Numbered from the stretch's first letter, positions 33,601 through 44,999 are shown. The stretch: 64,000 nucleotides of DNA from Neoceratodus forsteri (GCA_016271365.2 CM057449.1:1560622501-1560686500), one strand, 5' to 3'. Numbers and translations: made by a program. Notes: a model not told the origin generated them from the letters alone.

Positions 33601-35770
33601 CCACGCCAGACCTAAATCCTCCAGGATTTCTCATTAAGTGGAGAAAGAGTTCCGTAACCCCTCACCAGACATAAATCCTCCTGGGGGCAGACATCAGGAC
33701 ACCAAAAAGGTTTTCTCCCCTGGTAACTAAGTGAAAGGATCGACTAAGCCCATCAAGGATTTTCACACAGTTCCTCCGCTGCCTGCTTATGTTTTCACGC
33801 AGCTAACTGGGACAGATTAAAAACCCTCCCTCCAGTGACCGTCTCGGAGGACAGTAGTTATGATGGGTCACAAGTTGGGCCATCCTCACCAAACCGGAAT
33901 CACTATCGATGCAAACCTTAGGAGCTGGGGAGCTTGCCTGCATCAGCTGTCAGCACAGGGCAGGTGGTCGCTGTTAAATACAGATACAGCATAAAGATTC
34001 TCATGGTGAACGCAGTAGGCCTTCCGCTGAAGCACTCTGAACAGCAGTTCCTCAATCAGGACGGACTGATTTCAATGGACAGTAGGACAAGGTTGGCATA
34101 CATCACCCATCTGGGGGGTGCAAGAAGCGCATAAATGCTAAGGGACTCCCTTCTCTCTCTCAGTGGATGGAGCACTACAGAGTAATGGATATTCAAGGAC
34201 AGGAAAATGCAACATTAGATTGGCTAGTCGCAAGGTTGTTCTACCAGGGGATTGGGAGATAAAGGGCAGTGCCTTCCACATCCTTATAGAACAGTGAGGC
34301 AATCCTCAGCTAGATCTTTTCGCCTGCGGGCGAAACTACAGGGTACAACAGTTATGCTCCCTGGCCAAGAACGAATCAGTAGTGGCTCAGGACACCTTTT
34401 CCTGAGACTGGGGTCAGTTCGGTCTCCTGTATGCCTTATCTCCAATGCCACTTCTATCAAGAGCCTTCCACAAAGCGGCTCTGGTCAGGGCAGACATGGG
34501 GGTAGTCGGTCCCTTATGGTTTTTTCCACACATGTTCCCCGCTTATTCATACGTCAAGGTGATCACCTCTTAACCTTCAAGTTCAGCATGGTCCTTATCC
34601 ATCAAGGTCTGGTTCGGCATCACAGTTTGGACAGCCGGTTGCTCTAGGCTGGGGTTGGAGCTGTAAACCCCTAGGAGCTAAGCTACACAGCCCTTATTAT
34701 GGAAGTGATGGGGAACTCTTGTGGCTTTTCTTCCTTTAAGGTGCATGGCGGAATCTGGAGAAAATTCCGGTTCTGGCCTCATTTCATTCACATACAGAAC
34801 CATCCAGTATATTCACCTGTACTACTGCAGATCCTTTAGATCGGGTGGAAAAAGGACTACAGTCGACCACCTTAACAGTCAGGTTTCTCTGCTGTGGGCT
34901 CTCTGGTTGTTGGTTTCAGGAAAACCATTCAGCCTACATCCCCATGTCTGGAGGTTTCTAGAGGAAGCAACATTAAAACACCCCAGGTCTGGAGGCTTCT
35001 AAAGGCAGCATCATTAAAACACCCTCCATTCAACCAACACTACCTCCTCGGAGTCTTGGTATAGTTCCCAAGGCTGGGGCCAAAGCTCCTTTACTGCCCT
35101 TCCAGCAGACATCCTTCAGGCATCTCAGAATGAAGGTCACTTTTTCCTGATAGAGGTTACTTCAGCTGGGAGATTCAGCGACCTAGGTGCATTGGTCACC
35201 CAAGAGCCGTACACGGTCTTTTATCATACTCTGTTATTCTCAGAACATATCCAGAAATCTTCTTTTTGCCACAAGTTAGGTCTACCTTCCATTATACAGT
35301 AATTAAAGGTTCAATTTGTTCTTTCTGCCCACTTCCAAGACACTATACGAAAAGGGAATTTTCATTCTCTAGACCCAAGACGAGTGTTAAAAATGTGTAT
35401 TAAAAGGAAGGAGGCTTTCGCAAAACTTCAAGTTGTCCATTTCAACTACTGGCCAAAATTAAGAGTAACATGGTTTCAGAGGCTCTATAGCCAGATGGAT
35501 TCTGTCCGTCACCTCCCAAGGCTTATGATCAGACCGGAATAACCTTGATTGGCCCAGTGAGAGCCATTCCATCTGAGCATGGGGGTACTTCATATAACAT
35601 TTCTAGCAGTCTTATACAGAACAGCCACCTGTTCCTTCATTCCAGTGTTTGAAAAATTGTGTAAGCTGGATGTGATGACCTCGGTGGAGGCATCCTTGTG
35701 CTTCAGACACTTATGGTCACTCGACATTCTTCCCACCCGGGACATTTGGGGATGCACTGCTCTTGGATAT

Positions 35771-35853
35771 CCCAGGTGTAAGGAAGCCCGGAGACTAGCG
35801 TAGGAGAGAGAAATCACAATTTAAATACCTGTAAATTTTCTTTCTCCGACGGC
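35771..35853. repeat. Internal complementary region of decayed DIRS
   Basis: The first half (35771-35812, starting cccaggtgtaaggaagcccg) is the reverse complement of the left terminus 30484-30525. The second half (35819-35853, atttaaatacctgtaaattt and on) is the reverse complement of the right terminus 36090-36124. Joining both termini head to tail in one internal copy is the hallmark of DIRS elements and acts as the template for circle closure. Confidence 0.85.
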
Positions 35854-35989
35854 TGGTTTCTGGGCTTCTGATTCCCTCCCAGGATGTATATAGTTGGCTG
35901 GCCTAAAGGCCCATTATGCCGTAACTTTGTTGTGTTTCTTGTTTCTAAGTTCTTGTAGTATTACCTCAGGGGGACTGCGTTAGGAATGA

Positions 35990-36124
35990 TTGGAGACAAC
36001 AGGATGTTGAGGGCTTCCTATCCCCCTGCTGCAGAGCTTTAGTTCTGCCTACCACCAGCATCAGGAGGTACAGCCCAGGCGTAAGGAAGCCATCGGAGAA
36101 AGAAAATTTACAGGTATTTAAATT
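35990..36124 (-). repeat. Right inverted terminal repeat of decayed DIRS
   Basis: Partner of the left repeat at 30498-30612, followed by a short right-end extension (agaaaatttacaggtattta) that is complemented only in the internal complementary region. Confidence 0.85.
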
Positions 36125-36130
36125 TCGATG

Positions 36131-36240
36131 TCCCTAAGATGGATCCCCGGGGACCCTGTTGAGTATTGGGCGTGTGCTAGAAAGGGTACCCTGCCATCTA
36201 ACAAGTTGTGTTCTGTCCTGGAGGTAGTCGGTGACCGTAA
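36131..36240 (-). mobile_element. Rex1-like LINE, RT piece beyond the DIRS
   Basis: On the minus strand it reads 'VTDYLQDRTQLVRWQGTLS' and then 'GDPS' for the expected PQGS. It leads directly into the DIRS junction, and its continuation is 'LLFSIFIN' at 30470. So the two blocks are one LINE cut inside the 'GSILGPLLF' motif. It is cut on its other side by the CR1 3' end at 36241. Confidence 0.8.
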
Positions 36241-38385
36241 CATACTAAAATGCCAGCAGAATAGGCCTAATGGTCTCTCGAGTCTGCTTGATTTTCAGCA
36301 CCCTCAATGAGGGCCAATTTTGGTGCCCCTCCTCCCTCTTGGGTTATATTGTCCCCAGTCCCAGATGTTCCACCTGTATTGGACCTGGTCAGATTTACCC
36401 TCCCCCTGTACATGTCCCATCCCCTCTTAAATTCGTCCACAGTCTCCGCCTCTACCAGCTCCCTGGGCAGTGCATTCCGTGGCTTCACCACCCTTTCAGT
36501 GAAATAACATCTCCGCCTCTCCCCTCTGAGCCTGCCCCTTTTCAGCTTACATCTGTGACCTCTTGTTGCCCCACCCTCCTTCCTTTGGAGCACTCTGACT
36601 GGGCCTCCTTTAGTGATCCCTTTCATGTACTTAAAGACCTCTATCATGTCCCCCCCGTCCCTCCTCTCCTCCAGGGTGTACATGTCGAGCTCCTTGAGCC
36701 TCTCTTCATAGATCCTCTTCCCCTAAGCCCCAGATCATTTTGGTTGCCCTCCTTTGGACCCTCTCTAGGAGTGTAATGTCCCTCTTTAAATGTGGTCTCC
36801 AAAACTGTTCACGATACTCGAGCTGTGGCCTAACCAAGCAGTTGTACAGTGGAAGGATCACTTCCGCCTTTCTGGAGGTAATCCCCCTGGTGATGCATCC
36901 CAGCATCCTATTTGCCCTTGCCGCTGCCCTCCTACAGGTCTCAGAGTTGTTTATTTGATATCTACCACTACCCCCAGGTCCCTCTCACCCTCTGTGACTT
37001 GAATCATGTCTCCTCCCAGGGTATACCCCTGGCCTGGATTTCTGACTCCCAGATGCAGAACCTTGCACTTCCCCGCATTGAATTTTAGTTTCCATTTTCC
37101 CGACCACCTTTCCAGAGCTTCCAGGTCCTCCTGCAAGGCCACCCTCCCTTCCTCCTCATCCACCACTGCACCCAGCTTTGAGTCGTCTGCAGAGAGACTC
37201 ATCTCACTCCTGATCCCCCTCCTGATGTCTGAGAGATAGGCGTTGTACAGGAGTGGCCCCAGTGCTGACCCCTGGGGAACCCCACTAGTAACCCACCTTG
37301 TGGATGAGGCTAACTCTCCAACCATCACCCGAGTACACTCAGAGAGCCAATTTCTTATCTATTTTAACAACTGTCTCCCTACCCCCCATTTCTTTCAGCT
37401 TAGCCAGCAGGCCACTGTGGGGTACCGAATCAAACGCCTTGCTAAAGTCCAGAAAGAGGACATCCACTGGCCTACCCTGGTCCAGGGCGCTCGTCACCCA
37501 GTCATAGAACTCAACAAGGTTTATCTGGCACGATCTTCCCGTGACAAAGCCATGCTGCCCATCGTCCAAGTACCCAGTTTGCTCCAGTAACCCCCCTAGC
37601 CTTTCCTTGACAATACCCTCCATCACTTTGCTGGCACAGCCCCTTTTTTGATCCCTCCCCCCCTTCACAAGTTTAAACCCCACCTTTCGCTGATGAACCC
37701 AGCTAGTTTGAGCTTAAGGATTTTCTTCCCCTCCAAATTAAGGTGGAGCCTGTCCCTAGCGTACAGCCCCTTATCCTCCCAGGTCTCCCCCCAGTCCCCC
37801 ACCAGGCCATACCCCAATTCCCCACACCACTCCCTAAGCCACTGATTTATCTTTCTGATCTTCATCTTGTTTTCCCCACTAGCCCTTGGCACCAGTAGGA
37901 TTTCCAAAAAGGAGATCTTACAGCCTATGGAAAGGCATACCCTAGCCAACTCCTGGAACCTTGCCTGAATTTCTAGTTCACTATTACCATTTATGTCGTT
38001 TGTCCCCAAGTGCACTAGAATGTCTGGGGTCCCCCCACATTCCTTTGCCAGTGAATACAACTCATCCTTGGCCTTGTGCATTGTCAGGCCTGGGTGGCAT
38101 TTGGTTCTGATCAGACAGGTTTTACCCTCCTCCTGCCCCTCCCACTGGATGTCTCTGATCATGGAGTCCCCCAATAGCAGTACTTTAACCTCCCCCTTGC
38201 CTCCCTGTTCACCCCTCGGGTTCCCCCTCCTTCCATGCCCCTCCTCATCCCTTCGTCCGGATTCTCCCCTCAACCGGCTCCTCCCACCTCCTACAATCTG
38301 GGTGTTGAAGGTAGCCCCTTCACTATTGTCCCTTTTCACCTCCTCTACCCGTGTCCTGTATCTCTTTTTATTTATTTATTTTTTT
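36241..38385 (-). mobile_element. CR1 LINE with ORF1 fused to late RT by deletion
   Basis: The 3' end at the left carries the shared CR1 block (reverse complement aggcctattctgctggcatt). ORF2 C-terminal pieces occupy 36267-36906, RT 36951-37640, and a clean ORF1 esterase frame 37665-38339. Between ORF1 ('GLNLVKGGRD') and RT ('SKVMEGIVKERLGGLLEQ') the endonuclease and the RT finger region are absent, although other copies have about 1.6 kb there. So this is an internally deleted copy. RT keeps '[18 protein letters not shown]' and 'GVPQGSALGPLLYNAYL', while the FADD box has become SADD. It inserted in the Rex1-like LINE. Confidence 0.85.
37665..38339 (-). CDS. CR1 ORF1 fragment: intact SGNH-type esterase domain
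   Basis: An uninterrupted frame of about 224 codons. The N-terminal third is charged and glycine/arginine-rich. The SGNH/GDSL hydrolase fold follows with all blocks visible: block I 'VKVLLLGDSMIRDIQWEG' (nucleophile Ser in GDS), a block II-like 'CHPGLTMHKA', block III 'DILVHLGTNDING' (GxND), and block V 'YARDRLHLN' (Asp and His of the triad). CR1-clade ORF1 proteins with such esterase domains are known and are thought to aid membrane or RNP handling during retrotransposition. The start shown is only the first Met in the frame; the real ORF1 began further upstream and is truncated near 38385 by T-rich DNA. Whether it is ever translated is unknown. Confidence 0.8.
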   Translation of the reverse strand: MKRDNSEGATFNTQIVGGGRSRLRGESGRRDEEGHGRRGNPRGEQGGKGEVKVLLLGDSMIRDIQWEGQEEGKTCLIRTKCHPGLTMHKAKDELYSLAKECGGTPDILVHLGTNDINGNSELEIQARFQELARVCLSIGCKISFLEILLVPRASGENKMKIRKINQWLREWCGELGYGLVGDWGETWEDKGLYARDRLHLNLEGKKILKLKLAGFISERWGLNL

Positions 38386-39720
38386 TAAACTTTCTTTATG
38401 CCACCTGGTGCTCGGGTGGGGATGTACCCTATCTGTCTGTGGCTGGATCTGCCACCCAGCACCCCCTCTGGATGCCCAGTCTGGGAGGCCTGCAGATTAT
38501 TCCCTGCGGTGGGGCTTCCAGAAGGGAGAGTCTTGAGATCCACCTGAGGCCCCAGCTGAGGCTTACACCAGGAGCGTCATTATGGTGGTGGTCCAGGGGC
38601 ATCACTATGCTGATGGCCTGAGGGATTTTCACTTTAGTTTCCCCCCTGGAGGCGCGAACATGCAGTGACATTAGCGCTGGTCGTGCACATTCCCACACAT
38701 GTCCTGCAGCCGTCTGCTCTTGCCTCTGTCCACCTGCATGTGGTACACCTAGTCTCCCCGGGAGTCACTCACATGCTGGGAAATCACAACCCTTCACCCT
38801 TCCCAGGCTGACACTCTGACGCTCCATGCTGATTCATGAACTTAGGTTGTCAGCTTTTCAAGCAGCAACTTACCGCTGAGTTGGCAGGCAGGCTAATTCC
38901 TGTGTCTTGTAATTGCTTTTCTGTTGAGAATGTATTCTCCTTTTCTTTTGTTTAGTTGGAAAAGTTTGAAACAGTATGGATTATAACATGATTTCTTTTT
39001 GAATTTTTTTTTACTATAAAGGAAATGGAGAACTGCTGCTCCTCATGCTGAATTATGAGTGCTTTGTCTCGAGTGTGTTGCAGCAGGGGCTGGCAAAGTA
39101 TCATTAGTATCATTCTAATACTCTTGATTGTATGACTTACCTGTGTCAAGGTTTTTATCTGGCAGAGGTGTGTTGTTAGCTGGTGTTACAATAGAAACAC
39201 ATTTCATGGTCAAAGCTAGTGAACATGGTTGGGGAGTCTTTAAACGCTAGCTCCCGGAAATAATGTCTTTCTTTACCCTGCAGCAGACTTGTGACTTTAT
39301 TGGAGAATCTACCTTGGGTCACTTGCTAGGCTTTGGTCTGGAACAAGTCTGTGTTCCAGGAACAGTTGGGACCATTCGCTTTTTTTGTTGTTGTTTTCTT
39401 TTCTAGTTCTTTTATAGATATGTCATACTTGATTTTTGATTTAATTTGATTTATGTGTATTTTGATCTTCAAGCCTCTCTCTTTCATCAGGCCACACTTT
39501 TGGAACTATACCCACGTCTGCACTAGGACCACATGGAAACTTTTGCAAGCATTCAGCCAGGGGCTGCCCACGACATACTTTGCATCAGCATCTACAGAAA
39601 TGTGGGCGGCTCCTCCTCTACTCAGTTCTTTTCCCACCATCGATCAGTCTCGTCTGACCCACCATCAGAAACACCACTGCAAAGTGCTGCTGTTTTCTTA
39701 TTTTTCTTTCTTTTTTTTTT
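38386..39720. other. No gene recognised
   Basis: Begins with T/A-rich DNA at the CR1 5' break, followed by a GC-richer part (38400-38830), then AT-rich DNA with T-runs near 39006 and 39710. No domain-bearing frame was seen and no repeat family was identified. Confidence 0.35.
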
Positions 39721-39724
39721 AAAT

Positions 39725-40390
39725 CTTAAATTTTTGGCGACCTTTTAGTGCCCAAGTGTTTCCAATACTGCGAGTGTGGAGAGAAAATCTACAAGCATGA
39801 CACCAACGAAAAGTGTGTCTGCTGCCTAGGTCTCTGACAGTATGAAAGCCTGTGAGATTTGCTGGGGGTCCAGCTCTGCTACCAGGCAATGCAGGAATGG
39901 GGCTTTGGAGAAATTCCTCCTTCAGAAGGCCGTGGAAGCAATGGAGCACCAGATGCATGGCAAATCCGTGTCGCCTGCCCTGTCGACCGAATCGCAGTCA
40001 TTGAAGTCCCTGGAAAAAATCCTTATCAGGGAACCACAAACACAAGCACTGGGACAAGGACGGGGCCTCCCTGGTGATATCGCGGTTGCCCTTGTGGACT
40101 ACAGGTACAAACTTTACTACAACACCATCCACTGTGCCAGTGGTACTGATAGACTCCCTGAGTTACCCCACACCAAGGTTTGGGCTTGGTGTAGGTACTG
40201 CCAGGCATAATATGGCCAGTACTCAACCCCCTCTGACGACTACTGCAGTCACAGCTACTACTCAAAGCAGTGCCGATGCACAGGCAGTACTCCTGTCATT
40301 CTCAGACTATGATGTCTGCCGCCAGGCCTATCTGCTCTTGGGGGCCCATTGACAGGGACTCCCACAACTACCCTGTTGACGTCATAGTTG
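39725..40390 (+). mobile_element. DIRS gag fragment, first part
   Basis: The plus strand starts with the zinc-binding head of DIRS gag: 'KCFQYCECGEKIYKHD' and then 'CVCCLGL' (about 39750-39835). 'ACEICWGSS' and a basic helix ('LEKFLLQKAVEAMEHQM') follow. The pattern CxxC...H.xC.xCLG matches the head of the DIRS copy at 56.4 kb. The frame stays open from 39842 to about 40210. It is interrupted at about 40390 by a minus-strand LINE and resumes at 42300. Confidence 0.7.
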
Positions 40391-42290
40391 CATAGATAGA
40401 TGGATATGAAAAAAGGCCAAAGCCCATGAAGAACTTGCCACCATTATAATTAACGGTGGTAACTACATTTCTTATCACTCAAATAAAGATACAAACGTTT
40501 TTTAAATTGTTCTACATTATCACTCATAACAGTGTCACGGGGGAGTGAGTTCCAGATAGGTGGAACCCTTTGAGTGAAGAATCTCTTCCGCGTAACTGTT
40601 TTACACAGAGGTTTTTACCTGAGATTGTGTGATTGTGTGTTGTTATATGCCGTTTGTCTTTCTAGACAAACAGTATCCAACATAGATTCTTTCTTAAAAG
40701 CTTTGAAGATATAAATTAAATCACCTCATAGGGATCTATATTCTAGAGTGAATAACTGAAATGATCTTAATCTGTCATCGTAATCCTTGTTAGTCATATT
40801 AATTTTCCTAATGGCCTTGCGTAGAACCCTTTCAATCATTTTTTGGCAACCTATTGATGTTGGGGTGCAAAAAGGCACACAGTAGTCCAGGTGTGGTCGT
40901 ACTAGGCCAGCGTACAGAGGAAGAATAACCTCAGGCTTTCTACTTTTTATGTGTTTATGAATACAACCCAATATGCTATAGCATTTTTTTTTACCATTTT
41001 ATTTGTTTGTGTGTTACATTTTAAATTGTCAGATATAATTACACCCAGATCTTTTTGTTCTGATGTCACTGATAGCTGGATATTGTTCATCACATATTTG
41101 GCCCTTTATTCCTCCCCATATGCATGACATTACACTTAAGGTCATTAAAGTTAATTTTGTTATCAGCTGCCCAGTTTATTTAGGTTACCTTGTAGTGACG
41201 CTGCAGACTTAACATTGTTCACAACACATCCTAATTTGCAATTGTCTGCATATTTATTTAACCAGACATCATCTGTAGTGTGCATACTGGAGACAAATAT
41301 GTTAAATAGAATTGGGCCTAGTACAGAACCCTGCGGCATTCTACTTGTAACTGCACTCCATTTTGACTCATGGCCTCGGATAACTGTCCTCTGTTGTCTA
41401 TTATACAGCCACAAGGCTATCCATTAGATGATTTTTATGTCTACATTTATTTTAACAAGTTGCTGTAAAAGGATTTTATGGAAAACTGTATCAAATGCTT
41501 TTGTATAGTCTAAAAATACCACATCAACAGGCAGTCCATTTTCTAATGCATCACTAACCAGCTCAAAAAAATTTGAGATTAGTTAAGCATGATCTGCCAG
41601 GTGTGAAGCCATGCTGTGAAATATCAGCAGAACCCGTGCTGTTAATATGATCAGCTATTTTATGTTGTATAAGTTTTTCGAGTAATTTACCTTTTAAGGA
41701 TGTAAGACTAATGGGCCTATAGTTGCATATAGATGGTTTATTGCCTCCTTTCGGAATGGGGGTGATATTAGCAACCCTCCATGATTGTGATACTTTCCCC
41801 TCTTTAATGGAAGTATTAAATAAAACCATAAGTGGACCTGAAAGTTCTTTAGACAGTTCCTTTGGGAACTTTGGATTGATGCTATCTAGTCCAGGTGATG
41901 AACTTACTTTTATTAGACTAATGGCATCTATAATATACTGTTCCAAAAATAATATTTGCAAATTATTACTATTTTTTATGTATGTCATTGTCTTCTTCTG
42001 GTTTGAAGACATTCGCAAAGTATGATTTGAGTTCTTCTGCCATCTCATTTTCATCACTGATTATCTTATCATTAGTTTTAAAGGACCAATTCCACTCTGA
42101 TTCCCTTTAAGTGATCCTGTATAATTATAGAATCTTTTCTTATTATCCTTTGCATTTACTGCTAATTGTATTTCTTGCCCTTGTTTGGCGATCTTGATGA
42201 GTTTTTTTATTTTTTTAGCTACATCTTGAATCTATTCCAGTCAGCAGTTTTATGTTTTGTTTTTTTTAATATTTACAATAGACTCTCCGC
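40391..42290 (-). mobile_element. CR1-clade LINE, second subfamily
   Basis: Minus-strand RT reads 'VSSSPGLDSINPKFPKELS' (about 41900), 'SWRVANITPIPKGGNK' (about 41770), 'YRPISLTSLKGKLLEKL' (about 41710), '[17 protein letters not shown]' (about 41330), 'KYADNCKLGCVVNN' (about 41250; the second catalytic Asp replaced by Asn) and the C-terminal 'VILPLYAGLVRPHLDYCV' (about 40920). The 3' end at about 40391 has the repeat-like reverse complement tatccatctatctatgcaac. It is AT-rich, unlike the GC-rich CR1 copies elsewhere, and lacks their 3' block, so it is a different subfamily. It splits a DIRS gag. Confidence 0.85.
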
Positions 42291-42299
42291 TTCTCATTT

Positions 42300-43018
42300 A
42301 TTGTGCGCCTAATAAATACCTTGCAGAATAGACCTCCCCTGCTGCTGCCAACTTCGCTGACATGGTCACTCATTCGCGTCAATGAGAGATACGACAACGA
42401 ATGTGAATATAATCCTGACCTCATAATGGAAGAGGAAGAGGAGGAGGAGGAAGGGGAGGAGGAAGACACTGACGAGGATAGCCACTATGTACATGGCACC
42501 ATCTCCACAGCCTCCATCTGCAGTGCGGACTTTGTAGTGAATATACTCAGATCACCCCTCATTTTCTTGCCATGATGCAGCAAATGCAAGCTGCCATGGA
42601 CTTTACCTTAGAGGGTCAGGATTCCACCCAGAAAAACCTGCTGGAGTTTCTGGAGACGCCAGACTCTCTCTCCTTCTGTGTTTTTTCTTCCCCAGTTTCC
42701 AGCTTTGGAGGATGCCACTAGCGCAGCCTGATGTAGGCCAAACAACATACTAACTGTGCCTAGAAAAGTAGTACAAAATGTATTCTGTCTCCTCTGGCAA
42801 ATCTTATTATGCTAACCAACCAGAGGCTGATTCAGTGGTGATCATAGCTGCCCATGATAGATCCAGGGCACCTAGATACCCGAGTTCTTTTCCTCCTGAT
42901 AAGGAATCCATGAAGCTGGATGTCCTGGGCAAACACACATATGCCTCTGCCTCACTGGGACTATGTATTGCATTGCCTGAGGGCTCTGCTGTACAGGTGT
43001 TAATCAAAACTGACTGAC
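42300..43018 (+). mobile_element. DIRS gag fragment, second part
   Basis: The plus strand encodes an acidic run (Glu/Asp-rich, 42426-42480) as found in the middle of DIRS gag. The conserved gag block follows: 'PPDKESMKLDVLGKHTYASA' and then 'SLGLCIALPEGSA' (about 42890-42990). This is homologous to 'GKESRLLDQYGKKIYASSTL' at 58.35 kb in the better preserved DIRS. Nothing of RT or recombinase follows; the fragment ends at the L1-like LINE near 43030. Confidence 0.7.
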
Positions 43019-44009
43019 TGTGCAGATGTGGATAAACACTTTTTTGGTACTGAAAGGTTTTATTGATAAAGACAAAGTACACCAGATTGAATAAACATCC
43101 ATGAAGAAGCTGCAAAAACAAGTAGACATACTGCAAAGAGAAAAAAACAAAACAATAGTGCAGGAACAGTACAATCAATACCTCTAGCAAACTATATCAT
43201 CCAAGCCCAATATACCCATTAGTTATTACCCAAAGGAAATTGCCAACCCACCTTCCAATAGTAAAATCAGACTAATAATTCTTTATAAATTAAAGCAATC
43301 CAGACCAAATCCCCATCTCAAAATCCCACTGGACTAATCCATTTATCCCACGTGCTCTGAAAGAGAGGGAGGGCACCTCTTCTTGAATAAATCACCTGAT
43401 AATAAGCCGCAGCCTTAACTGCCTGCTACCACTTCTGAAAGAGGGCAACAATATAGATCTCTAATTTAGAAGCAACAGTCTCTTTGCCTCCAAGGCCGCT
43501 ACATAAAGGACCCCTTGATAAGTTTGAACCTTACCATCCAACCACCACGGATCACCCAAGATCCAGAAGCATGGGGATTTTGGAATGGGAAGTTGGAAAA
43601 CCTTTCCATCCACTGAATAATAGCTGCCCACTGATCCTTTAAAAGAAGACTATCCCATAAAATATGAAAAAAGAAACCACACCACCTTCTGAAACCTCCA
43701 ACACAAATTTGAACTTAACACACCCATCTTAACCAAATACACCGGTGTCCTACACCATCTAATTAAAACTTTTTTCTGCATAAGTTTTAACCTGGGGTCA
43801 GGGGAGACCTTGTGCGCCATGTGTCAACAGTAACACCAGTTTTCAGGATCCACATCCACTTGCATATCTCCCCCCCCCCCCCATTTCAATCTATGAGAGT
43901 CCCAGTTCGAAAGCTACACCTCCATCAACTCTGTACAACAGACTGGTATGTCCCACAGGAAAATTAACCCATTTTAGAAGATTCTGTGAAAATTTAGTCT
44001 CAGTGACTC

Positions 44010-44667
44010 CTATGCACGAATGGGACATGGGTACGTGTGAAATGCATGTACCCCGGCTGTGGAGCTGTGTACCCGTGAACGGGTGCGCCGGTACTGGCAT
44101 TCACTAATGCAGGCCACCTGTCCGCGGCCCAGCATGCAGGTGCACGGAGGGGTGTTGCGTGGACCGGGCACACATCCAATGGGATGCCCATACCTGGTCC
44201 GCCAGTGGATCCCATGTGTCCACGGGACGCGGATGCTGGCTGCTGACACACAGTGCACCAAACATACTGAGCACAGGATGCTCGATCAGCTGCCCCCGGC
44301 CCTCCTCATGGCCCCCATGGGCATGGGCTGCATGTCGCAGGGGTGTCAGCACCCAGTCTTCTTGGCTGCTGCTGGTGGCGGCATCCTGGGACGTGCGTAA
44401 CCCTTATGGCTGGGGTTCCCAGGCATAGAGTGCACCCCCCCTGCGCCCAGCACTCCACACCTTTTGTGAATGGCGCGGAGTGTGGGCACGCTTCCCGACA
44501 TGCCCCCAGCATGCTGCTGTCTGCGTGGCTGGGAGATTGGCGCAAGCCTGTCCTGTGTCCTCCCCTAGTGAATGTCACGTGCAGTCCACGAGATCCTGTT
44601 ACGCGGCATTCGGAAGTACCTATGCCAATGCGCTCAGGTTCCGCGACGTGTTGGCATAGTGCATAGG
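44010..44667. mobile_element. GC-rich insertion with 9-bp terminal inverted repeats
   Basis: A GC- and CpG-rich block cuts the L1-like reading frame between 'FFKSLRLIG' (right) and 'VTETKFSQNLLKW' (left). Its ends are cctatgcac (44010-44018) and gtgcatagg (44659-44667), perfect inverted copies. No coding domain was recognised and no clear target-site duplication was found. It is likely a non-autonomous DNA transposon of unassigned superfamily; the short repeats make the exact ends tentative. Confidence 0.55.
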
Positions 44668-44999
44668 GCCCAATAAGCCTTAATGATTTAAAAAATCTTC
44701 CCTGCGATGCATGCCTCGGCTGAAAATACCTCCACCTATCCAATGATGGGTGATTTGGTGGAGCCGGACACGGGTCTAATTGTATCCTTCTTGGATCTAC
44801 AAGCAAAATATAATTTCCCAAGTACTGAACCCCTTTCTCAGCCCAAGATTTCCAATAGATAGTACTATGTCTTACTAATACAACAGTGGTTCAAGAACTC
44901 CCAGTGAGGTGGTCTCCCACCCAAGTGCTTTAAAATATCTCCCCCAGGTCTGTCAACAAAACCTCATAGGCATAGTTTGACCCTCTTTAACCGGGCCTT

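Larger units (their letters stand above)
30484..36130 (+). mobile_element. DIRS-like tyrosine-recombinase retrotransposon, decayed
   Basis: About 5.6 kb bounded by inverted terminal repeats (about 30498-30612 and 35990-36095), with an internal complementary region at 35771-35853. Interior reads plus strand: gag (about 31250-33000); RT remnants 'FLTSIFLQETHQQIPILE', 'HKHQLKFKVGEQFF' and 'VVGIAHIKAPQLN' (33325-33520); RNase H remnant 'ITIDANLRSWGACLHQ' (about 33900); then 'LDLFACGRNYRVQQL' (about 34310). The recombinase region has 'FFLIEVTSAGRFSDLGALV' (about 35145), keeping the first catalytic arginine region. Stops are common throughout. It inserted in the RT of the Rex1-like LINE with no obvious target-site duplication, as expected for DIRS. 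Confidence 0.85.

Noticed and set aside
42266..42469. Poly-serine minus-strand frame
   Set aside because: It is the antisense of the Glu-rich run of a DIRS gag.
42778..43017. 79-codon frame as an independent small gene
   Set aside because: It carries the conserved DIRS gag block and continues the gag piece upstream.
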